Origin: Oscillospiraceae bacterium
GTDB taxonomy: Bacteria; Bacillota; Clostridia; Oscillospirales; Oscillospiraceae
Assembly (NCBI GenBank): GCA_031261245.1
Contig: JAISKU010000089.1
Span: 1 to 20,301, forward strand
Direction: 5' to 3'
DNA length: 20,301 bases
The notes under the pieces were generated by a model. The model made no database searches. It worked only from the letters and a program-made list of their open reading frames with translations, and had not been told where the DNA came from. The translations under genes were made by a program, and so were the position numbers. This document shows positions 14,564 through 20,301 of this stretch, one piece after another. Each line of letters starts with the position of its first letter. The first letter of the stretch is position 1.

Positions 14564-15016
14564 ATGAAAAAGTTCATCACATTAACCTTGGCGCTGGCAC
14601 TTGCTTTTGGTTTAGTCGGTTGCGGACAAAAAACTAAAATTAACAGCGGAACGGCAACTGCTGATTTGTCGCAAATAACACTTGCGGAGCTGAAAATTGG
14701 CGACAATATCAATGATATTGATTTAACCGGGTTGGGCAGTGACAACCAAAACAAATTTTGGACTTACTCTTTTGACGAAGTTTACATCAAGGCGAACGAA
14801 AGCGGAGTAATTACCAAATTGCAAGCTCCGTACGGCTATAGCGTTGCGGAAGTGAAAGCAAAATACGGCGAGAGCAAAAATTATGTGTTTGACTCCGAAC
14901 AACGGCTGCGGGCGTTTTCATACTCGGACAAAACAAACGGGCTGGCCTTCACGGTTGTGTATGAGGAAAACGGCGGCGGGGTTGTTTGGGTAATACTTGA
15001 AAAAAGGAGTAAATAA
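14564..15016 (+). CDS. Small lipoprotein of unknown function
   Basis: A 150-residue exported lipoprotein. The N-terminus MKKFITLTLALALAFGLVGC is a lipoprotein signal peptide with lipobox LVGC, so Cys20 would be lipidated and the protein fixed to the outer face of the membrane. The mature part (ELKIGDNINDIDLTGLGSD..., APYGYSVAEVKAKYGESK, then a hydrophobic LAFTVVYEENGG) is not a family I can name; the AEVKAKYGES segment recalls small clostridial lipoproteins that sense where a value depends on the previous one, but that is only an impression. ATG 14564 follows AAGGA, 13 bp after the nth stop. The gene is clearly AT-richer than nth, which suggests a separate origin. Confidence 0.8.
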   Translation: MKKFITLTLALALAFGLVGCGQKTKINSGTATADLSQITLAELKIGDNINDIDLTGLGSDNQNKFWTYSFDEVYIKANESGVITKLQAPYGYSVAEVKAKYGESKNYVFDSEQRLRAFSYSDKTNGLAFTVVYEENGGGVVWVILEKRSK

Positions 15017-15017
15017 A

Positions 15018-15275
15018 ATGGGTGAACTGTCAAAATTGCCGAACATCGGCGGCGAAATCGAGCGCCAGCTTAACCAAGTCGGGATAACCACATACGAAGA
15101 ACTGCTCGCGGCGGGAGCGGAACAGGCGTGGCTGCGAATATTTGAAATAGATACGTCGGCGTGCATGAATCGCTTGTTGGCTTTGGAAGGCGCTCTGCAA
15201 GGCGTGAAAAAGGCCTTGCTTCCGGCCGAACGTAAAGCGGAATTAAAGGAATTCTATAATCGCTATAAGGGCTGA
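15018..15275 (+). CDS. TfoX C-terminal domain protein
   Basis: An 85-residue protein made only of the TfoX C-terminal domain: LSKLPNIGGEIERQLNQVGI, TYEELLAAGAEQAWLRIFEID, NRLLALEGALQGVKKALLP, ending LKEFYNRYKG. In proteobacteria this fold is part of the competence regulator TfoX/Sxy; stand-alone copies are common in Firmicutes and their function is unknown. It has a helix-hairpin-helix-like start (LPNIGGEIERQL). ATG 15018 follows AAAGGAG and lies one base after the lipoprotein stop, so the two are probably co-translated. It shares the AT-richer composition of that gene. Confidence 0.9.
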   Translation: MGELSKLPNIGGEIERQLNQVGITTYEELLAAGAEQAWLRIFEIDTSACMNRLLALEGALQGVKKALLPAERKAELKEFYNRYKG

Positions 15276-15299
15276 CAGGGCGATTCAGACGCGGGGCAG

Positions 15300-16226
15300 C
15301 TACCGCAATTCCCACGTCTCCCACGCTTTGCGCCACACCTCGTTGCTCACAATCTCCTCCCGGCCTTGCAAATGCGCAAGGTCATACGCGTGATCCAAAA
15401 AGGCGCTAATAAAATCCTCGCCCGTTTCCAGCACACGCGCGTGAATGTCGCACCAGACGGGCGCTGCCTCGTACATATCCGACCTCATCGCCGCGGCAAC
15501 AGTCGCGGCGATGTCATATTCAACCCGAATTTCCTCGACGCGTATCTCCCCGTCCCGCGCGGTCAGTATCGTGTACGGCGCCGTCGGCTCAAAGTCGAGC
15601 GGCAGTCCGCACGACCCGGGATTCACGAAAAGCGAGCCGCCGCGTCGGTAATGCGCCTGCAAATGGTTGTGCCCGAACGCGTAAATCCCGCGCGGAAGCT
15701 CGTCAAGTCCGCGCGACACCTCGGGCGACGCGTCAATCGCGGCCGTCAGCTTTCCGATGTACTCGCTCCGCGCGAACGGCCGCTCCGCCTGCGTGCGGCG
15801 GTACCACGACGAGTGCGCCTCGCTCAGCCTCGCCGCCTTGCGGCAAAGCTCACGGACGGAGTGCGTTGCGAAAAGCCTCTGCCCGCCGAACTCGAGCTCC
15901 GCCGTGCCCGGCAATGAAAACAGATAATCCGCGTTTTCCCCGGACAACTCGCTCAAATCCCACCGCGCCGCCGCCATTTGTTCGCGCGATAAAAGCTCCG
16001 GCTCCGCGCGCAGTCTCTCGTACCGCTCCTCCTTGTTGCCGCGAATAATCGTCGCGTTCTCTAAGCCTTTCAGCAGCTCCGCAATCCCGTTCGGGAACGG
16101 GAAGTCCGTCACGTAGTCGCCGAGCAGCAGAAAACGTGCCGCGCCGCGTTTCTCCGCGTCCGCGATGACGGCTTTGAGCGCCGGCAGATTCCCGTGTACG
16201 TCCGATATGAGCGCGATTTTTTCCAT
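15300..16226 (-). CDS. Calcineurin-like metallophosphoesterase
   Basis: A 308-residue cytoplasmic phosphoesterase of the YfcE/MJ0936-like type; the substrate is unknown. The two-metal site motifs are in order: Asp9 and His11 in SDVHGN, Asp37 in LLGDYV, Asn64 in RGNKEE, His in FATHS and GHNH in YAFGHNHLQAHY, followed by VNPGSCGLPLD. A C-terminal stretch of about 90 residues (from EEIRVEYDI to KAWETWELR) extends beyond the core and is rich in Ala, Glu and Trp. Its ATG lies one base after the rqcH stop, so the two genes are co-translated. The end is 24 bp from the convergent TfoX-domain gene and I see no clear terminator between them. Confidence 0.93.
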   Translation of the reverse strand: MEKIALISDVHGNLPALKAVIADAEKRGAARFLLLGDYVTDFPFPNGIAELLKGLENATIIRGNKEERYERLRAEPELLSREQMAAARWDLSELSGENADYLFSLPGTAELEFGGQRLFATHSVRELCRKAARLSEAHSSWYRRTQAERPFARSEYIGKLTAAIDASPEVSRGLDELPRGIYAFGHNHLQAHYRRGGSLFVNPGSCGLPLDFEPTAPYTILTARDGEIRVEEIRVEYDIAATVAAAMRSDMYEAAPVWCDIHARVLETGEDFISAFLDHAYDLAHLQGREEIVSNEVWRKAWETWELR

Positions 16227-16227
16227 A

Positions 16228-17805
16228 TCACCCCTCCGCCCGTTCCCCCGGCGCTACCGCGACCGTCCTGTAATCCGTGTAAAACACCATGCCGGGGTGC
16301 GCGCCCGGCTGCTTTTTTACGTGCTTCACCAAACACCAGTCCACGGCGGCGCGCGTCTCGCCCCGCGCCTGCGAGAAGTACGCCGCGAGCGCGGCGGCCT
16401 CGGCGATGTCCGCGTCGCCCGGCGTCTCTCCGCGCGCGCGCAGTATGACGTGCGAGCCGTGCCGCGCCTTGACGTGCAGCCAGATATCGGTCTTGAACGC
16501 GGTTTTGAAAGTCAGCTCGTCATTTTGCGTGTTGTTGCGCCCGACGAGCACCTCGAACCCGTTTTCCGTGACGTACCGGCGCGGCGACGTGGGCTTCACC
16601 TTTTGCTTCTGCTTCGTCCTGTCCGCCTTGACGTAGCCCGACGTGACGAGCTCGCGCCGTATCTCGTCCAGCTCGCGCTCCCCCGACGACAGCTCCAGCT
16701 CCGCGAGCACGCTCTCGAGGTATCGCGCCTCGCCCTCGCCGTCGGAAATGCGCTCCGTGAGGATTTTCTCCGCGTTTTTCGCGCGCGTGTAGTCCTTGTA
16801 ATATTTCGCGGCGTTCTGCTGCGGATTTTTGCGGATATCGAGAGGAATTTCGCGTAAAACGCCGTCGCCGCCGTAAAAATCCTCCGCAATCAGCTTCTCG
16901 TCGCCCTTATTCATGCGGTAAAAGTTTGCCGTGATGAGGTCGCCGCACTCGCGGAAATACTCGCGGTTACCCGCCGCCGCGAGCTCCTCGCGCTGCGCCG
17001 CGACGCGGCGCTCTGTCCTCGCGAGCGCGTTTTTGACGGTTTTCGTGAGCGACGAGGCGCGGCCGCGACTCCTCTCCTCTGCGGCGCGGCGCGTGTAAAA
17101 GCGCTCCAAAAGCGCTGAAAAAGACTCCTCCGGCACGCAGCCGATCGCGTTTCCGTACTGCAAAATCTCGCAAAACGTGAAGTCGCGCGCCTTGCCGTCG
17201 GGCTCGCACAGCAGCGTCGGGACCGGTGCCCGCGACAAAAAGTCGTCGGAGCCTCGGTACTCAATCTCCCGCGCTATCAGCGGTGAGCGGCCGAGCCCTC
17301 CGCGCTCCGGCTGCGGCGGCAGACGGTATATCAGTCCCGGCAGCACCGGTCGGCGCGGCGAGGACTCCGTGTCCACGCGGCGCAGGCAGTCGAGGATTAT
17401 CCCCTCCGCGTCGATGAGAATGATGTTCGAGTTGCGCCCCATCAGTTCGACGGCGAGCTTTTTCTCCTCCGGCTCGCCGAACGCATCAAAGCCGGAAAGT
17501 GTAAAAATCGCCGCGCGCTCACCCTCGGGCTGGAACACCTGCGTTATACGCGCTCCCGAAATGTGCTTGCGCAGCAGCATACAGAACATCGGCGGCGCGG
17601 CGGGATTCTCGTACTCCGCGTCGGTGAAGTGAATCCGCGCGTCGGCGGCTCCGGCGGAGATCAGCAGGTTGCGGCGCGTCTCGCCGCGGAGGGCGAGGAT
17701 TATCTCGTCGCGCTCCGGCTGGCGGATTTTATCAATTTTCGCGCCGATCAGCTCCGGCGTCAGCTCCGCGAGCAACGCGGATAAATACACTGCATCCAGC
17801 GGCAT
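16228..17805 (-). CDS. rqcH: Rqc2 homolog RqcH (NFACT family, ribosome-associated quality control)
   Basis: RqcH binds the obstructed 50S subunit and directs addition of C-terminal alanine tails to stalled chains. The protein has 525 residues, slightly shorter than the common 560-590. Order: NFACT-N (about 1-200; ENPAAPPMFCMLLRKHISG at 66-84, then ELMGRNSNIILID), helical middle and coiled coil (about 250-390), and NFACT-R at the C-terminus (about 410-515; RRYVTENGFEVLVGRNN, DIWLHVKARHGSHV, HVKKQPGAHPGMVFYTDYRTV). The conserved Asp-Arg pair of NFACT-N (D97/R98 in B. subtilis RqcH) reads Glu96-Arg97 here. ATG 17805 follows GAGGTGA. The metallophosphoesterase gene follows after one base. Older annotations call this family fibronectin-binding protein A. 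Confidence 0.94.
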   Translation of the reverse strand: MPLDAVYLSALLAELTPELIGAKIDKIRQPERDEIILALRGETRRNLLISAGAADARIHFTDAEYENPAAPPMFCMLLRKHISGARITQVFQPEGERAAIFTLSGFDAFGEPEEKKLAVELMGRNSNIILIDAEGIILDCLRRVDTESSPRRPVLPGLIYRLPPQPERGGLGRSPLIAREIEYRGSDDFLSRAPVPTLLCEPDGKARDFTFCEILQYGNAIGCVPEESFSALLERFYTRRAAEERSRGRASSLTKTVKNALARTERRVAAQREELAAAGNREYFRECGDLITANFYRMNKGDEKLIAEDFYGGDGVLREIPLDIRKNPQQNAAKYYKDYTRAKNAEKILTERISDGEGEARYLESVLAELELSSGERELDEIRRELVTSGYVKADRTKQKQKVKPTSPRRYVTENGFEVLVGRNNTQNDELTFKTAFKTDIWLHVKARHGSHVILRARGETPGDADIAEAAALAAYFSQARGETRAAVDWCLVKHVKKQPGAHPGMVFYTDYRTVAVAPGERAEG

Positions 17806-17823
17806 TATGTCACCTCGTTCCCT

Positions 17824-17849
17824 GTAGGGGTCGATGTCCTCATCGACCC
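17824..17849 (+). repeat. GTAGGGG-led hairpin repeat, best copy
   Basis: GTAG is followed by a perfect 9-bp stem (GGGTCGATG, loop TCCT, CATCGACCC). It lies 18 bp upstream of rqcH. Three more copies follow in the next 175 bp and a fifth lies at 12502. The copy at 12502 has the same lead and loop, but the stem segment ATG/CAT is GCG/CGA. Confidence 0.8.
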
Positions 17850-17873
17850 GTCGTTTTCCCCGTTCCCCCGTCC

Positions 17874-17900
17874 GTAGGGGCGCGCATTGCGCGTCCGCCC
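17874..17900 (+). repeat. GTAGGGG-led hairpin repeat, imperfect copy
   Basis: GTAGGGGCGCGC, ATT, GCGCGTCCGCCC: same lead and closing CGCCC-like end, with a stem interrupted by a small bulge. Confidence 0.65.
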
Positions 17901-17944
17901 ATTCCCACGTTCCCCGTTACCGCCCCCCGCGTGTCTTGGAATGC

Positions 17945-17967
17945 GGGCGGTTAATAACCGCCCCTAC
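17945..17967 (-). repeat. GTAGGGG-led hairpin repeat, inverted copy
   Basis: On the minus strand: GTAGGGGCGGTTA then TTAACCGCCC-type closure; stem GGGCGGTTA/TAACCGCCC, essentially without a loop, so the inner pairs must open. A minus-strand promoter-like pair (TTGAAC at 17973-17978, TATTAA at 17951-17956, 16 bp apart) overlaps it and could serve rqcH, but this is weak. Confidence 0.65.
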
Positions 17968-17998
17968 ATGCGGTTCAATGATTCTTGTTGGTACGGTC

Positions 17999-18021
17999 GT
18001 AGGGGCGATTACCAATCGCCC
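17999..18021 (+). repeat. GTAGGGG-led hairpin repeat, fourth copy of the cluster
   Basis: GTAGG, then GGGCGATT, loop ACC, AATCGCCC: a perfect 8-bp stem with the same lead as the other copies. Confidence 0.75.
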
Positions 18022-18039
18022 GCCGTTTTCCCCGCCACC

Positions 18040-18330
18040 CCAATCGCCCCCGCGCGGCGGGGGAGACGTCGCCGCAGCGACAGAGGGGGCATTCCGACAG
18101 AGGGGGGCGTCCGCCCGTCCCTTGCGAATCATTTTTCGGCCTTGTCCTGCCTGCCGGCGGCGTTACTTTTCGAGCCGCCGAAAAGTAACCAAAAGTCGGC
18201 TCAGGGGCTGCCGCCCCTTGAGAAACCCCGCTTCTCAAAAACCTTTTCGTTTGTGAGGACACAAATCTTCCGCTGATACGCTATCGCTCGCGTCCAAAAC
18301 CGCATCGGCGAATCGCCGCCGCCCGCTGCC
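18040..18330. repeat. Non-coding mosaic of hairpins
   Basis: This gene-free stretch is packed with separate inverted repeats: CCCCCGC/GCGGGGG (18047-18063), GTCGC/GCGAC (18068-18081), two direct copies of GACAGAGGGGG (from 18079 and again 17 bp on), GTTACTTTTCG/CGAAAAGTAAC (11 bp, 18162-18189), CTCAGGGGC/GCCCCTTGAG with one bulge (18200-18222), TTGAGAA/TTCTCAA (18218-18238) and CGGCG/CGCCG (18306-18318). Frames on both strands are open but lack ribosome sites and protein-like composition. It looks like a composite intergenic repeat or MITE-like remnant, or a structured RNA; I cannot tell which from one copy. Confidence 0.6.
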
Positions 18331-18367
18331 GCTACTGCGGCGCGGGGCGCAGCACATTCTCCGCAAC

Positions 18368-18904
18368 TCACGGTATAAAGTAGTCAAAGATAAATAGATT
18401 TCGTTTGAAAAGTTCACTTTCGGTTATGCTCGCAATGCCAAAGTGTTGCACGGGATAAACTATATCCCACGATTCAAATTTTATCGCAAAATCTCCGTAA
18501 TAACTGCCGTTTTCTTCAGGCGCCGTTTTCAGCACACCGCGAAAAATGAAGCGGTTGTCATTGGCAGGATTACTGTCCGGACTGCCTCTTTTTATCGCGC
18601 CGCCGACAAAGCATTTCGGAGAAACGTATAATCCGTGAGAGGCGAGCAACGGTTCAAAAACGCTTTTTTCATTCGCAACAGCCAAAATTACAAACTCATA
18701 TGCAGGCGGGTCGGTGACTTCCCTGCTTGCTCGTTCGCACAGTAGTGTAATCGACTGCCCAACGAGTGTTTTAATATTGATTGCCATCTCCTCTGGTGCG
18801 ATTTCAATATTGACGGACTGCTTTACCTTAATCGGCAGACAGAAAAGAAGCAGCAGCCCGCCTATGACTAATAAAACCACTATTTTCTTTCTCACCTTCT
18901 TCAT
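18368..18904 (-). CDS. Membrane-anchored hypothetical protein
   Basis: A 178-residue protein of unknown family. The N-terminus MKKVRKKIVVLLVIGGLLLL is a basic start plus a hydrophobic segment (about 8-24), so the remainder should face outside, either anchored or secreted. The outside part has alternating strand-like segments (NIEIAPEEMAINIKTLVGQS, YEFVILAVANEKSVF, YYGDFAIKFESWDIVYPVQHFG) and two or three cysteines (one in LLCERAS, one in PKCFVGG). ATG 18904 overlaps the mrnC TGA (ATGA), which decides the start over an in-frame GTG six codons upstream. It is the last gene of yihY > mrnC > this gene, but is clearly AT-richer than both. Its stop is directly followed by the hairpin mosaic. Confidence 0.75.
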   Translation of the reverse strand: MKKVRKKIVVLLVIGGLLLLFCLPIKVKQSVNIEIAPEEMAINIKTLVGQSITLLCERASREVTDPPAYEFVILAVANEKSVFEPLLASHGLYVSPKCFVGGAIKRGSPDSNPANDNRFIFRGVLKTAPEENGSYYGDFAIKFESWDIVYPVQHFGIASITESELFKRNLFIFDYFIP

Positions 18905-19308
18905 TCCCCTCCCCCCGTACACACCTCGAACAGCTCGCGCACACGCGCGAGCTCGCCCTTCAGGTACAGCCAGCCGAACAGCGACTCGAGCGCCGTCGCC
19001 ATGTGGTACTCCTCAAAGCTTGAGCCCTTCGGCACGGCGTGAACCTTTGCGTTGCGTCCACGGTTGAGCACGTCGCGCTCGCCGTCGGTGAGCACGGGCA
19101 GCACGCGCTTCGCCGCCTCATACTGCGCGCGCGCGCAGACGAGCTCGACTGTGGCCCTATGCAGACCTCCGGAGGTCAGCCTGCCCTCGGCGCACACGCG
19201 CGTGCGCGCGAGCAGCTCGTACACTGCATCGCCTATGTGCGCGAGCGCGAGCGCCGACATCCCCCGCAGCGCGTCGTCAGTCATCTTTAATTCCGTCAGG
19301 TACTCCAT
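18901..19308 (-). CDS. mrnC: Mini-ribonuclease III
   Basis: A dsRNA-cleaving RNase III-type enzyme without the dsRNA-binding domain, which matures 23S rRNA in Firmicutes. About 135 residues: ALALAHIGDAVYELLAR carries the catalytic Asp27 region, GRLTSGGLHRATVELVCARAQ follows, and RGRNAKVHAVPKGSSFEEYHMATALESLFGWLYL is the second half of the active site, with the acidic pair in YHMATALES/E. The start is uncertain: ATG 19308 (GGTGGG upstream) gives MEYLTELK; ATG 19284 is nearer the yihY stop and would leave only about ten residues before LALAHIGDA. I prefer 19308. Either start overlaps the end of yihY, and the stop overlaps the next ATG, so the three genes are coupled. Confidence 0.9.
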   Translation of the reverse strand: MEYLTELKMTDDALRGMSALALAHIGDAVYELLARTRVCAEGRLTSGGLHRATVELVCARAQYEAAKRVLPVLTDGERDVLNRGRNAKVHAVPKGSSFEEYHMATALESLFGWLYLKGELARVRELFEVCTGGGE

Positions 19309-20164
19309 CCGAGCCCACCGTCCTCGCAATCGAAATATTGAGCACGTTGCCCATTATGAAAATCGTCGCGCACGTGTATATCCACGTCATCATTATGATA
19401 ATCGACGCGAGCGAGCCGTACACGATCGCGTATTTCGCCGACGCGCTTATCATGCGCGAGAAAAGCGTGCTCGCTATGACTATCAGCGCCGCCGACGCGA
19501 GCGCGCCCGGCAGACGCTTTGTCCCCTTCGTCGCTCTCGGCGCGGTGACGAGATAAATTCCGTAAAACATCGCGAACAGTATCATGAACAGCAGCACAAA
19601 TCTGATCCACAGCCACGCCGCCGCCACGTCGCCCGTCGAGAAATATTTCTCGAGAAGCCCGAGGAACCACTCGCCCGTCAAAATCACGAGCCCCGCGGCG
19701 TACACCGCCGCCAGAAAGCACAGCGACAGAATGAAGCTCGCGAGCTGTCCGAAGAACCCGGTGAAGCGCTTTTTCCCCTGCAAGTCGCCCATTATGTGCA
19801 TAACCGTCCGGAACGCCGCCGACGAGGAGGTCAGCATCACGCCGAGCCCGACGATGAACATCGGCGTCGTCAGGTTGCCCCCGACATATTTCAGAAAATC
19901 CGAGATTATGCCGAGCGCCGCGGCCGGAATTATCTCCTCCCAGACGTCGAGAAGCTCGCGTTCTGTAATTTTGAAGCTGCCGAGTATCGCCGAGGCGCAT
20001 ATGAGCAGCGGAAAAATCGAGATCGTCAGGTAGTACGACAGCGCCGCGGCGGAGCGCGTCACGTGCTCCTTTACGTATATGTCCGACATGCACCGCAGTA
20101 CCCGCACCGGACGTGAAATCGTGATTTTTTTAATCTTCTTTACCTCTCGCGCCAAAAGCGTCAA
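19277..20164 (-). CDS. YihY/BrkB family inner-membrane protein
   Basis: A polytopic membrane protein of the YihY/virulence factor BrkB family (earlier mislabelled RNase BN); its transport or other function is not established. 295 residues with about six hydrophobic helices. Family features: SAAALSYYLTISIFPLLI near residues 38-55, a GFFGQLASFILSLCFLAAVY stretch, and the C-terminal KYAIVYGSLASIIIMMTWIYTCATIFIMGNVLNI. The start is uncertain: the frame opens at TTG 20164, which has no visible ribosome site and lies right beside a terminator hairpin; a Met at residue 26 (MSDIYVKEHV) is an alternative. The end overlaps mrnC by 32 bp if mrnC starts at 19308. Confidence 0.9.
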   Translation of the reverse strand: MTLLAREVKKIKKITISRPVRVLRCMSDIYVKEHVTRSAAALSYYLTISIFPLLICASAILGSFKITERELLDVWEEIIPAAALGIISDFLKYVGGNLTTPMFIVGLGVMLTSSSAAFRTVMHIMGDLQGKKRFTGFFGQLASFILSLCFLAAVYAAGLVILTGEWFLGLLEKYFSTGDVAAAWLWIRFVLLFMILFAMFYGIYLVTAPRATKGTKRLPGALASAALIVIASTLFSRMISASAKYAIVYGSLASIIIMMTWIYTCATIFIMGNVLNISIARTVGSDGVPDGIKDD

Positions 20165-20170
20165 TCAAAA

Positions 20171-20196
20171 TCCGGCGTCCGTGTACGGACGCCGGA
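20171..20196 (-). terminator. Terminator hairpin after the gene at the right edge
   Basis: A perfect 11-bp stem (TCCGGCGTCCG/CGGACGCCGGA) with loop TGTA. On the minus strand it is followed by TTTTGATT, a short T-tract, and it lies 25 bp after the stop of the right-edge gene. Confidence 0.75.
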
Positions 20197-20221
20197 CAAT
20201 AATAGTCTCCCCTGCGACGGT

Positions 20222-20301
20222 CTATTTAGAGTTGAAAATTTTGAATATTTCGTCAAACGGATCCGCGTCGTCTTTCGCGGGCTCCGCCGCCTTGGGCGCG
20301 G
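20222..20301 (-). CDS. C-terminal tail of an unidentified protein (5' part outside window)
   Basis: The last 25 codons of a minus-strand gene: APKAAEPAKDDADPFDEIFKIFNSK, split here as an Ala/Pro/Lys linker and a short DPFDEIFKIF end, then TAG. A terminator follows at 20171. The linker plus short amphipathic peptide resembles C-terminal interaction tails, but the piece is too short to name. Confidence 0.6.
   Translation of the reverse strand, partial: APKAAEPAKDDADPFDEIFKIFNSK

Noticed and set aside
17824..18021. CRISPR array
   Set aside because: The units are palindromes with differing stems, irregular spacing and mixed orientation; there are no identical repeats and no cas genes.
17834..18276. 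Small proteins in the repeat region (several open frames on both strands)
   Set aside because: They translate the hairpin repeats, have no ribosome sites and no protein-like composition.

Overview
The window looks like a chromosomal segment of a GC-rich, Gram-positive Firmicute of the class Clostridia, perhaps an uncultured gut lineage. The evidence is the gene set: a free-standing Mini-RNase III, a bacterial RqcH/NFACT protein, an acidic zinc-ribbon protein of the CD1247 type next to elongation factor P, S-layer-homology and LPXTG-type surface proteins, and sigma-A promoters with consensus hexamers. The lineage is inferred from gene content only; no rRNA is present.

Left part (1-6036), accessory: the C-terminal two thirds of a large serine recombinase runs in from the left edge and ends just short of the 3' end of a tRNA-Gly(CCC) gene. 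Between that tRNA and a tRNA-Val(GAC) lie only two genes, both for exported proteins on the minus strand: a visibly AT-rich SLH-domain protein and a roughly 1056-residue InlB/Listeria-Bacteroides-repeat surface protein with a sortase signal, driven by a consensus promoter.

Centre (6111-15275), mostly housekeeping: efp and its zinc-ribbon neighbour have their own promoter. Upstream on the same strand is a translationally coupled chain, yqeG > pepP > CDF metal exporter > a stand-alone DnaA domain-III ATPase, with each start codon overlapping the previous stop. A GH18-like protein of unknown function faces rarA tail to tail and overlaps it by 31 bp. glyA (followed by rarA) and nth are divergent from two clear promoters. 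Downstream of nth sit two small, AT-richer genes, a lipoprotein and a TfoX C-terminal-domain protein.

Right part (15300-20301): rqcH > metallophosphoesterase, and yihY > mrnC > a small membrane-anchored unknown, all on the minus strand. About 550 bp of non-coding DNA lies between these two groups. It holds four copies of a GTAGGGG-led hairpin repeat (a fifth copy sits between glyA and rarA) and a dense mosaic of other hairpins. The C-terminal tail of an unidentified gene enters from the right edge.

The most interesting observations are the single-domain DnaA-like ATPase with an altered P-loop inside the yqeG-pepP operon; the hairpin repeat family, whose stem changes mostly keep pairing; the non-coding mosaic at 18040-18330; the coding overlap of rarA with its convergent neighbour; and an RqcH with Glu in place of the key Asp of its DR motif. 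I did not find a clear new defence or biosynthetic system.
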